Positions 12,326 to 23,579 of a stretch of 64,000 bases of DNA are shown here, piece after piece (position 1 is the first letter of the stretch; every line of letters begins with the position of its first letter). The notes below the pieces were generated by a model that saw only the letters and a program-made list of their open reading frames with translations, ran no database searches and was not told where the DNA came from. Both the position numbers and the translations under genes were made by a program. Origin of the DNA: Viscum album (lineage: Eukaryota; Streptophyta; Magnoliopsida; Santalales; Viscaceae); assembly GCA_963277665.1 (NCBI GenBank), contig OY728125.1:1719276889-1719340888 (forward strand). Reading direction: 5' to 3'.

Positions 12326-15193
12326 TATCGTGACCCGTCCTAGTGGGGCATGTGCCATGACTCCCCAAGCCCGCCTCCAATTGGGTAGGGGCTGGTGACT
12401 AGCACTGAGTAGGCATATCACTAAAATGGGAGGAATTTCCTAAGTACATGTACACACACACACATCTCCAAGCCCACAAATACTGAAAAGTAAAAACCAC
12501 AATTGAAAAAAAAAATCAAGAATAAAATTAAACTTGACCAATTGAGTACAACAAAAGTAAAATGCGGTAAGTAAAATTGTGCCACAATACAATCCCACTA
12601 AAAAAAAGAGTCTGCAAACCAAAAATTCCATCCTGTAAGATAATAGAGGTACTAGGACTGCTTCTCATAGACATGGGAACACCATGTCTTGTAGGGAACT
12701 CAAAAATCTAGGTCTAGTCCTAGTCCACCCTAGACCCCATCAAAAGGATTCTCGTCTACACAAGACACTTCACGTGTCGGATAATCCTGTGCAGGTGTGA
12801 GTATAACAATACTCATTAGAGGACCCTGAAAACCAAAAAGAAAAACAGAATATTTAGGTAAATTCGTCTCTACATGGTATATGTCTACTCAACAATAGAA
12901 ACACATCTAGATATACAAAAAACTCATACTCGTAGTCCTGTGACAAGCCACATGACCTCATACCCACGCTAGAGGTTTAGTTTGAAGAATCCATGAAGCA
13001 CTCATCATGGAGAACTCACTCCACGAATCTGATGGCTCTGATGACATCTGTCCGAGAGGTACTGTTCTTTAGGAAAATCCATGAGAGATAAATATACTCA
13101 TTCCAATAGAACACACTCTTGAGTGGGAAAATATCATGATATATTGATGAGGATCATTTCTAGGGTCTTGGAGGATAGCACAACTCATCCGGATTCACCT
13201 TATATGTCGAGGATCGATGTCTTATAAGATTATCCACATTTATACCTGACTCTACCAGGGGTCATGAATGGATAGGAGATCTCACTTTGGGCCTCTCAAA
13301 GGGATTCCCAACTCTATCTCAGAAAGTCCTGTTGAAGGGATCATACTCCTAGGGATGGAAATGATATATGACCTTTAGTAGAACGAGAAGAAGGGGCACT
13401 AAGACGAACAAATCCTATCCAATGAATGGTGGAAAATGTGATCAAGCCATGTTCTAGGATATACACGGTGTATTTAAGGGTCACACGCTGTCTCTCTTGA
13501 CTCCGGGTACTTCTCGTGTAAAATGGCCTAAGTTAGAAGATCATGTCGTGTTGAAGGTGGGTATGTACATAGGGTATAGGACAGAACACATGTCGTGTCT
13601 GAGTAACAAGTGTTTCCTTCGTGTGAGCGATCATGTGCCCGTACACAGCTTCAACCCATGTGGGACATCCCGTGTAACCTATACATGGGGTAACCCAGGT
13701 AACCAGCCTCGTCTGGATTTGTGGTGGAGTGCATGGTATTTACTCTACCTTGTGTCTATGTATCTTCCGAGATACATGTCCAGTCGCGTTGGGACCCACA
13801 TGCCATGTGATAGTTGTCACACGCCATGTCTCTACTTCCTGTTGCCTGCAACATCATCTTCCATGGGGTGTGGCCCACACACCATATCCTCTCGGGATCA
13901 TGCCGTGTTCTTCATCGTGTGTATCATTGAATCCCTAGCCGCCTCTAGGACAACCCTACACGGTGTGTTCCTCATGATACACAACACATTGATCGAAATT
14001 TTTTAGAAGCGTCATTCTTCATCATCGCACCTCGGGGCTCCTATGATCCTCAATCTAGCCATCTAATCATCTCGATACTCAAGACCCAAGGTCTCACAGC
14101 TATAAAATCAACGTTTAGAGAGATTTCAAGGGTTTGATTAGCCCCAAAAACTCGATTTGATCATCCTTGCAAAGAACGGCCGATGAATGATTTCTTCTGA
14201 ACCATATTGATGCATATTCTGTCATAACTTTCGCACCATCATTGAGTAATCACAATGCTGAATCTTCAATTTGTGATCATTTCATTGCAAAATGGATGTG
14301 CAATGATCCATTGTTCATTACCCTGTGAAGAATGCAATGAACGCAGGGTTTAAATGATGAAGAAGTCAATAAACAAAAGAGGAACACACCTCCTCTTTTT
14401 TTCGTCACAGCGTAAATTAACACCCTTTAAAAGGATTAAATAATAGGAATCAATAGATAATCCAATAATTATCACAAATAAATTTCCTGAATCAGGCCCC
14501 AAAAGAAACAGAAAATAATTCCCTCCCGCAAAAACGCAGGATCCGCGGATAAACCCGTTCATGGGTTGATTCGTGTTCGTTGTTTAATTGATGAATAGGG
14601 AATAACTAAATCAAAAATAACAAACCCTTAACTCAAATGTCGATGAAGAGGAATATTGGTCATCGTCCGGGATTTGAAATCGATGTGCGACAATCCATGT
14701 GTCGTCATTGGTCGACATTTGTTTAGAATTTTCCAAGGTTGGATCCACTCAGAAGCTCCAAATGTTTTTGGGGAGTTTTATATGGTTATTATTCTATCCC
14801 TAGTATCCTTCTTATTTAAAAGGAAATAATCTTCACTACATTTTGGAAACATTAAAAATAAAATAAATTATTATTTTATTTCAATTCATTTAAAATGCCC
14901 AAAAACTAACTTTTACAGTCGACTCGCGCAGGTCGATGTTAATCCCCGCCTAAATTAAATCTGATGCTCTGAATGAAAAAGTGAAATCAAGTTTCTGATT
15001 CAGGAATCCATTTAAAAGTTATTCCACTTTTTCCTGAAAACTGCTCGCACACACTATTTAAAATATTAATTTATTTCAAACATTTATTCTGGGCACTATG
15101 GGCCTCGGAATCTCACGTCGTCGAAAATCATGGACTCGTAATAATTTCATATAATAATATAAAAATAATACATGGAAAGTATCAGACATTACA
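12326..15193 (-). repeat. 5' LTR of gypsy-1
   Basis: 2868 bp, pairing with 4693-7556. The + strand begins TATCGTGACCCG (the first TG has become TA) and ends GACATTACA, giving a TGTAATGTC start on the minus strand. The decayed TATA is at 14424-14433. An open frame at 13497-14006 (169 codons, + strand) has no intact counterpart in the other LTR and is not treated as a gene. Confidence 0.92.
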
Positions 15194-15198
15194 AAGAA
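15194..15198. repeat. right target-site duplication of gypsy-1 (AAGAA)
   Basis: Matches 4688-4692 exactly and fixes the LTR end at 15193. Confidence 0.8.
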
Positions 15199-17272
15199 TC
15201 TTGTAAATATCATGAAGACTCCCTTGGATGTGACATTCATAACAGATTGACACTCCAAACAAGGTGGGTGGGAAATCACAACATATCTAGTATACACCCA
15301 CGAAATTATAGTAAAATCCTATATGGTATATCAACTTTGTATAGCAGACCAACTTGGACTCATGTCAGGTTGACCTCTACCATAAACCGTTATCTATATA
15401 CCCCATTTATAAGGGAAGATTCCTTGATGAGCTAGGGTTACACATTAATATGACCTTACGGTTTCATGCTCTTAGATAAACCTATTATGGTTTTTGGGTC
15501 TCTATATCAAGAAGAAGATAGATAATGAGTATACAAAAGTGAATCCATAGTGTGTAAGCCCCTAGCTAACTAAACTACAATGACAATGATTCCTCCAATA
15601 ACCAGGATATGTCAGGCTACTTCCTATGGCCGAAGAACTAATGGGCGTCCACGTAGGTGTAAGTCCCCACATGTTTCTGAAATTTCACCCATCGGGACCC
15701 AATCATTCACATTGGATGATAATTCTACCTCATTATCTCTGTAGACAATTGAAGGGCCCCTATACTGGCATCATTTTAAGTTTCAATCTCGACCATTCCC
15801 TCATGTATCTCATGCCCATTCGCAGGTTAGGGATGAACTGAACTCTGATGACTCAGGTTCCTATTGTAAAATACGATACATATGACACTTTACTAAGGCC
15901 TATTCTCTGTTCCACGTCCTCCATAAAACAGGTAACAATTCCTCTCAAAGGAAAATTTAAATGTTTAAACCCCAAATCGTTATCCTCTCCTGTAATTTGT
16001 TCAACAATATTCTACCCCTTGTTTCTCAAATTTAAAATTACTCACATGGAAATAAAAAATAGTGATGATTGTACTAATAATGTGATAAGAATTACCTATT
16101 GTGGGATCAGTAATGGTGTGTATGTTAGATTAAAAACTATATCTTTTCAAAGGGATATACTCCAGAAAATGAAATCCATGGTAGTTTTATATAAATAAGC
16201 CACATCTAAACCCTCAATGGTTTTATCTCCCACAATACATACACCCGTTTGAGAACTATGTAGACTATGATTCCTCCCTCAAACAGGATAAATATGATGC
16301 CTCATTGAGGTTGGAGCCTCGTACTTATGTCCTCACCGCATGATTTTAAAATGATTTTATGGGTCCGCTCACACGACCTTAAACTATATCAAACAAACTC
16401 TGTGGGTTTTTTTCTATTTCACAGGATATATAGGATGCCTCATAGAGGTTCAATGTCATATATAATACATTGACTACCACCTTTTATGATAATAAACCAT
16501 TGATTTCCCAAATATGGACATAACTCAAATCATCATAAATATGTAAAAAAGTTATAGAGAATTAGTGATATGCACAGAGTAGTTCCTATAAATACATATT
16601 CATAATCAAGTAATAGAAATAGGGGTAACAAGTCTCAAATTGTGGTCTGGTAAGGATTTAAAAAACATATATTAAGTCTATAAGAGATTCTTATAGTAAG
16701 AAACATTTCCACCCAAATGGGTGTGATGATCCCAACCTCCTACCCTTTTGACCAATGTGACATCCTGTGATTCGTTGGGTGTGAAACCCCAAAGGACAGC
16801 CTACCATTGGAAATCAGTTGCATACATAGTTGTAGATGTGGGAACCTTTTTTATTTTATAGGGAAGATTAACAAATGGGAAATCAAATGTGAATAATTAA
16901 GCAAGTCATTGACCCCCCCCCCACCATCAATCAAGCCAAAATTCCAACCACTTTTCTTCCCCGATGAAAAAATATAATAATAGAAGTATCATAAATACAC
17001 CTAAATGTTATTATGTTGGATACCAAATATCTATTCACAACCTTCATATCATAGAGTAAATGAATCCATTTCTCATTAATACATGTGGCCAACCATCTCC
17101 AGATATTGGTGTAATTAGTTTTACATCACTTCTTTCCATGGATGTTTATAAAGGTGAAACAAATGAAAATATTTAATATTAAATACATATTTAAGATTAT
17201 AGAAATATAAAATATCATTTACCTTTTACCCATCCACCTATTAAAGATAACTTCTATTGTGTTTATGTGAGG
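15199..17272. other. unclassified region between two insertions
   Basis: No RT, integrase, gag or LTR ends were recognised. The longest frame (15848-16198, 116 codons, +) has no motif and an AT-biased composition like its surroundings. Short similar passages at about 16273-16325 and 16420-16460 (AGGAT..ATATGATGCCTCATTGAGGTT against AGGATGCCTCATAGAGGTT) suggest an old short repeat. A run of C is at about 16913-16922. Confidence 0.4.
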
Positions 17273-17277
17273 ACTAC
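17273..17277. repeat. left target-site duplication of LARD-like element (ACTAC)
   Basis: Identical to 27003-27007. Confidence 0.85.
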
Positions 17278-17978
17278 TATAATGAACCAACCTGGGTCAA
17301 GCATGAATCGGTCACCCGAGTCAGTCTGCGGCATGGCCGAAGGGCGTTCCCAATCCCCATGGGCAGGAAACTAGTTCTGGGCATCAAAACAAGTAGTTGG
17401 GAATGATTTAGACCAGAAAATATAAGACATATAAATATAAATTAACTGAACAATTGGGTAAACACTAACAGCGGGAAAAAATTTAAAATAAAGGTAACCA
17501 ACTAGACATACCTCCAAGTGACCCCATGGTTCATCACCAAACATATATCCAAGATCAAGCAATCCAAAACTAAAACCTGAGACTAAAGAGATAATGTTGG
17601 CATGAGCACCGAGATGCTCTATAGGAAATCCAAAGTATAACAACTCCCTAAGCCACTATCTTTAATAGGAAATCCAAATCTTGCTAGTTTGAAAATAAGG
17701 CATAATAAAATAATGTTTTTTTCGCTCTTTTAAAATTAAAATAACAAGATTTCATTTCCAAGGAAGACATTTCTCTTCCCTTTTAAAAATAGGTTTTGAG
17801 TATGCATTAACATTTCAAATTTTAAGGCGACCAATTTTGATTTAAAAAAATATGGTTTTCACAAATGAGGGGACATGCATGAAACCACTGAATTGAAAAT
17901 CAATATCACAAGCACCATGGGAAGTCCCTAAGCAGAAAGTGTTAGTTGGGGACCTAGGATATTTGTGTCTTGGTGAAA

Positions 17979-18071
17979 CGTGGCTTAGAAGGCCACGACC
18001 CTCAGAAAACATGACTTTGAAGGCCACAACCCTCAGAAAACGTTGCATAAAAGACCACGACCCTCAATCAT
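17979..18071 (+). repeat. 31-bp tandem triplet with hairpin core (copy in 3' LTR)
   Basis: Three head-to-tail 31-bp units begin at 17979, 18010 and 18041. Unit 1 carries CGTGGC-TTAGAAG-GCCACG, a perfect 6-bp stem. All units share GRCCACRACCCTCA. The same triplet is at 24279-24371 in the partner LTR. Confidence 0.85.
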
Positions 18072-20149
18072 TCATATGTTTAGTTAGTGTGACAATCACC
18101 AAACATGTAGTGAAACCGGGTCAAGTCACCTCCAGACCACTAGCCCACAAGTCCTAGTTTCCCCCACCTAGATACCCAGGTTTCCCATTGTGCTCTGTTT
18201 CAAGTGGTGGTGAGTTTTTATCAAGAAAACATATATGTACACAACACTTTCTTTATCCAAAACTCATTCAACCTCTCTCCACTTTTCGCCCTCCTTAACC
18301 GCATCCCCCTTTTTATGTCATAAAACATCACATAAGCCTATTCATTAGGTACATATCACAAGTCACACATTTAACATACACTTCACATTTCTAAAATAAT
18401 GGGGCATGCCTTAAGAGGGGTTTTTCACCTTCACTGTTCATTTTCAAGGTGCCAAATGGGCCTCATTACTCTACAAGAATGATTTTTTCTTTAGAAAACA
18501 CATTCATCCAAAACTCATTTTGGAGATCATTTTGTAACTTCTTAGGAAAACATGTCATTTCACCTTTACAACAAAATCGGACAAAAGACCACGCGTCTTT
18601 GGAAATACCTAATTTATGTTTGAAACATTAAAGAAATCACTTTTCTAGAACCAAAGCCATTTACCTATATATATTGCATATGTATTTGGTGTAGAAGAAG
18701 AATAGGAACATCAAATAAAACACTAAGAAATTATGAAAATTCTAATTAAAGATCAGGGAATAGGGGACCTACCTTAAACATGTCGTTATTCGTCAACGAC
18801 CACTGGAACCGATACTTGGTGCATACACACACATGCATTTATACATATATATATACACCCCTAGCTGCATTGCACATATTCCCCATGCATTGAGGGAATA
18901 TGTTCAAATAGGGGATATATATATTTATCCCTTACCCTATGCATATACATGTAGGATACCTCGACACCCGTGTCCCAAAACTATCAAAGCGAGGTCCAGT
19001 TCACTACACATATCATTTAATAAATTAATAGAACAATTTATGCAATACTTCAAAATTATCACCACAGAATTTACACAAAATAAATGCACCAAAATTATAT
19101 CAAAACGTGACTTTAAAACCAATTTTACATCATAACCATATCAAAACATGACTTGCGCCATTTAATAAATTTAAATAAACCATTTAAAAATTTTGTAAAG
19201 CAATATCAAGAGGCATCACAAGGATTTGTACACAAAAAACCCATTCACATTCCACTTTTGAGGAAAAACATACACGACGACCATTTCAACTCATAATTCA
19301 CATCACTTTCATAATTTAATATTTCATTTAGAAACTTTATAAAACAATTCCATAAAACTCTACAAGGCTATACACCAAAAACACACTAAAAATCCACTTT
19401 TTAAACCAAGCGCACAACGAAACCTACTCAAAGTATCATTTGTGTCAAACTCACAAATAAATAAATCATTTCAATAAAAAATAAAACATTTCTAAATTTC
19501 AAAAAAAGTGTTTACCCTAAAAACATACTCCATTTTCTCTCTTTAAAATCAAACGCACCTTAAAATATTTTCCAGACATGGTTTGCACATTTTACAGAAA
19601 AAAAAACACCATTAAAAAAACTTATAAAACAACTTCAATTACACCGCCATGTGCTTCTAAACCCAAAGAGAACTCGGACCCTCTAAAAAACTACATAACA
19701 AAGCCTTATCAAAATACAACTTCAATCCTACACATAATTTAATAAAATACATGCTTGGTTTATAAAATCATAATCGATGTTGCGACTAAGTTTTCCACAT
19801 AATAAAAACACTATTTCACATAAAATCGCCACATTGAAACCAAATCCACCTCAATTCCTTTCACAAATCATTTTCTCACTACCCAAGATAATCATAGAAC
19901 ATGCAAAAACACTCATGAAATCATAAAAATTAATCAATTAAAAGATAAGAAGGAAATCACTTGTCTCGCGTGTCGAAAACTTCAACACACATTTTGAAAC
20001 TTCAATAACACACCAAGCACACCACATGAAAACCCTAAAAATTCATGATTCGACTAAAAACGACAAGATTAAACCCTAGCCTAAACTCCATACCTGCTGA
20101 AAACCAAAAATCCCCAATGTAAGAACCAAAACACTAGTGAAATGACAAG

Positions 20150-20560
20150 ATGAGCTTTCCGAGAAGGGAATCATCCATGGAAGAAGGTTGTTCCAGTCGA
20201 GAATGGGTGCGAGGGGTCTGGTGCGAGGCGGACGGATGGCATTGGTGTGGTTCACACCGGCTGGAGGAGGTCGGGCGGTCGGGAAGAGGGAGGGGTTGCA
20301 GGGCGGCGCGAGCAGTGTCTCGGCCAGGGGGGGGGGGGGGTTGTGCCATGCGAGTTTGATGGGGGGAACCAGTTGAGGAGGTTGGGGAGAGGGGAGATTG
20401 TATAGGGGGTCACCATGGAGAAGGGAGATCGACCAGAAGGAGAGTAGTGGGGTTAGCACGCTGTAGGGCCGAGAAGGGTTGGGGTGAACCACATGAATAG
20501 GAGGGAATTGGGGGGTGTTCCACCGTGTAATAGGAATGGGAATGGGGTATTCGACTAGGG
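20150..20560 (-). promoter_or_regulatory. GC-rich block in U3 of the LARD LTR
   Basis: This block is strongly G-rich on the + strand, with many CG dinucleotides and a run of G near 20330-20341, inside an otherwise AT-rich LTR. The homologous block is 26470-26860. Telo-box AAACCCTAG lies beside it on the minus strand. It may be the promoter or leader of the element, but no clear TATA box was seen. Open frames on both strands here (138 codons on -, 20076-20492) are not kept in the partner LTR. Confidence 0.45.
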
Positions 20561-20590
20561 TTTATTTTCAAACAAATTGAATTGATTTAA

Positions 20591-20653
20591 ATAAATAATA
20601 ATAATAACAATAATAATAAAATATAAAAATTATACTAATAATAATAATAATAA
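20591..20653 (+). repeat. (AAT)n microsatellite at LTR start
   Basis: Interrupted AAT/ATA repeats close to the U3 start, also present at about 26893-26950 in the other LTR. Confidence 0.8.
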
Positions 20654-20707
20654 CCCAAAATTTTATAAAATAAAATAAAATACATCGTGTCAGTTCTGGG
20701 TGTGACA

Positions 20708-20719
20708 ATTCTCCCCACC
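20708..20719 (-). other. polypurine tract of LARD-like element
   Basis: The minus strand reads GGTGGGGAGAAT directly before the LTR start TGTCACACCC. Confidence 0.85.
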
Positions 20720-23565
20720 ATGACACTTTCTGCCCCAATAAAGTTTCAATAGACTCGGCTTTTCAAAGCTTGAAACAAGGAAACAACAATTCTCAAAACG
20801 AAACCCCTTTCACTTAAGGATCAAACACTCACTTACCACTCAATACATGAAACCTCAAGACCCGAACTACCAGGATAAAGAACCAATGATACAGGACTCA
20901 CATTTCCAAACACAACCACAACCTGTAACACCTTGACCCCTAACTTAGAAATCAATAGAGTCTGCTCAAAATTTCCAATGACTATTCACCATATGACCCA
21001 TCATCTGGGCTAAAAATATATATTGATCGGGGTTGGGTGGAGCAGAGGCAAAGAATTTCCCCAAAAAGAACACCTTGAAGATTAATTTCTCCGCGAATTT
21101 GTCCTATGAAGGTCTCCCAACCATATTAGGACTCTAGTCGAAAACTGACTTCCCCAGATCAAAACATAGTAAAAAACCAATCAAGACCGCTGATACTGGT
21201 GTGACCCCTCAACATTCTGAGTCGCACCCGACCAGCATGAGGGAATACATTGGTGAGACCCATAATGGGTCTCCCCACCATATTACAAACTGAGTAATAT
21301 AAAAGCACCCACATGGGAGCTCTCAATTTAGTTTCAATATTTCAAATTGAATTCCTCATTATGAACCCACTGACACAAGGGAGCTTCCTACATAGTAAAA
21401 GTGGGTCCAAACAGAAGGAACCCAAAATGAAATTAACTCCATACTCACTACTTCCCTAGGACACGAGCATCCCCAATAGGCAATACCCAAAACCCAAAAC
21501 TACTTAAGGGGAAGACTTTCTATTAGAGAGGTCATACCCCACGAGACACAACCACAAAAACATCATGAAAGAGGCCACCAAGACCTCTAAAATAATACCC
21601 TCTCCCAAACAGACAACCACATGAAGTAAAAACATAATTGTTCTCTCCCCCATCATTAAAGACAATATGTTGGAAGCGCATCCCTCGCAAATGGAAACCA
21701 CTCGACTGCGTGAAAAGCCTCACTCCAAGACCTGTGGATGGAGCTTTGATGTATTAAAGCATATGATGCACCATAGTCAAGAACTAACAACCTTCAATTG
21801 TGCCTTCATCTTCTGTAAAGACCGCTTACAGATGTCATTTACTAGGTGACCCAAATAGCCATGCTGTTGAGAAGCCTTCAGAAGATTGCGACGAACAACT
21901 ATGAGTGCCCAAATTGACCACATTGGAATAAAACAATTGTGTGGTATTAGGAATGAGAGACTAGAACTGATGAAAGACCCATTCCCAGAACATGTTCCTC
22001 CAGATCACTCTCTACACCGAATGGGAAACCCTTCACGATAACCCTGAAAAACTGGATTGTAATTTGTCCCAATCTGTGACCCCAACTTGCAAGGAGAAGG
22101 TAGAAATAACCCTTCTCTAGACCGAACATGACTCTTCAAACAAAACCAGGACAACTTAGCCTTCACAGCATCTCCAGTTCCTAAAGATTGGAATAAGCAC
22201 TCGACTTCCTCAAGTTTCACTACAACCTCCATTGAACCTCAGCCAACATAGAGAAAATAAGAAATGAGGAAAAGAAAATAACCCCACCACTCCAGTGGGA
22301 GTCTAGGTAAAACTAACGATTGGAAATGACCCCTTGGGGACCTCAGGACATTTCTGGGTGGCATAATTTAAACAAGAATCACAAAACTAACCTGAAGCAC
22401 GTTACAAAACAAGCCTCCACATTTAACCATAAATCCTTCACTCGAACTCAAAACATCATTTCATCCTTGAAACACCAGCTCGAAAACAAGCATCAAGCCC
22501 ATAGAATTATACACTATAAAACAAAACCATAACCCCACTTTCACAAATATCCATTTTCAAAACCATCCCATTTGAAACCATATGAATGCTAAAAACCCCT
22601 TTTTAAAACCAACTTTCCTTTTTTTAAATTTCCTAAACAAAATTCATCCCAGCACATCACTAATCAAAACATGCCTTTGGAAAACAAAACAAGCCTTGAA
22701 AACTGAGCACTGACCATTTTTATTCCATGAAACCTCAAATGTATAGATTCTTGTGCCAACTCGGGAACCAATACATTCATACCAACAACCATCAACATCC
22801 AATGACATTCATCTGTACATGTGGGCATCCATAGAAATTCCAAAGATCAAACAAATCATTTCCAAATTCCATTTTTTTAGAGACATTAGTTTCATTCTTC
22901 ACAAAAATTTCAAAATCCCCAAAAACATTTTCCAAATACACTTTTGATTTATGATTTTCAAAAGCTTTACAAGATCCCAAAATAGTTCCCAAAAGAACAT
23001 CCATTTTCAAAACAACTCATTGCATTTTTAAACAAACCAAGATATTCATTTTGGAAATCCAATTTCAAAGGACTAATCAACAATTTTTGCAACCTAGGAA
23101 AAATCCCCAAAAACCAACTAAAACCCACACCAAGAACACTCCAGAACAACCAATTCACTCAATAAATCAAGATTCTAAATTCTCTAATAAACAACTGCAA
23201 CACACAGTTTGGTCACACGGTTTGGCTAATCGTGCACAAACCAGGTGAGTACATAGGGTGTCGTCAAAGGCGATTTCATGGTTTGTGTATGGATTTCTAA
23301 TACATGCACAACATCAATGCACCCCTCTAGAATAACCACCAAATCTCAAAACTAACCAGAAGCATGCAAACATGACTAAGGTGTATGAAAAAAATCGGGA
23401 GCCAGACACAGACTTTGAGGAAAGATCATCCCGGACCACCTTGGAAATTCAACGGTCATTTCGAATAGGTGGTGATCTGGAACCTACCCGTAATTAACCA
23501 CTTGGATTCTGAAAATCCTAACACCAAACTATCAGACATCCTCAAAGGACATGGGCTAAACCTTC
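20720..23565 (-). other. internal region of LARD-like element, no recognised protein
   Basis: Mostly A+C-rich on the + strand. Two clusters of overlapping minus-strand frames occur: 22232-21947 (one opens MEVVVKLEEVECLFQS and holds FCLKSHVRSREG) and 21723-21504 (CEGCASNILSLMMGE, FHLRGMRFQHIVFND). Frames change within each cluster as expected of an old frameshifted coding sequence, but I cannot assign a family. No CCHC, YxDD or integrase motif was found. Confidence 0.45.
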
Positions 23566-23576
23566 CTCTGATACCA
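23566..23576 (-). other. primer-binding site, initiator-Met tRNA type (LARD-like element)
   Basis: The minus strand reads TGGTATCAGAG, an exact match to the first 11 bases of the usual plant tRNA-iMet PBS, three bases inside the LTR end. Confidence 0.93.
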
Positions 23577-23579
23577 TAT

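Larger units (their letters stand above)
4693..15193 (-). mobile_element. Ty3/gypsy element, complete structure, inactive (gypsy-1)
   Basis: A 10.5-kb element read on the minus strand: 5' LTR 12326-15193, PBS, gag, protease, RT, RNase H, integrase, PPT, 3' LTR 4693-7556, flanked by AAGAA. The pol order (RT before integrase) defines Ty3/gypsy. The integrase carries a C-terminal tail after its core (HVSQLRKY-like region, then a chromodomain-like end), which suggests a chromovirus, perhaps Tekay-like. Long LTRs and an initiator-Met PBS fit that group. The two LTRs are clearly homologous along their length but differ at many sites, so the insertion is old. It was probably not the last event in the region, since the better-matched LTRs of the 17-27 kb element suggest a younger insertion. 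Confidence 0.93.
17278..20707 (-). repeat. 3' LTR of LARD-like element
   Basis: The + strand begins TATAATGAACCAACC (partner: TGTCATGAACC) and ends GGGTGTGACA. Internal landmarks shared with 23580-27002 are a 31-bp triple repeat (17979-18071), a (TA)n patch near 18843-18855, a GC-rich block at about 20150-20560, the telo-box complement TAGGGTTT near 20557 and an (AAT)n stretch at 20591-20653. Confidence 0.95.

Noticed and set aside
13497..14006. 169-codon + strand open frame, the longest in the window
   Set aside because: It lies inside the gypsy-1 5' LTR, antisense to the element. The homologous part of the other LTR does not keep the frame, and no motif is present.
15848..16198. 116-codon + frame as a possible small gene
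   Set aside because: No recognised motif and no codon or composition contrast with its flanks.
20076..20492. 138-codon proline-rich minus frame
   Set aside because: It falls in the GC-rich block of the LARD LTR. The other LTR has no matching frame, and frames open on both strands are expected from the base composition.
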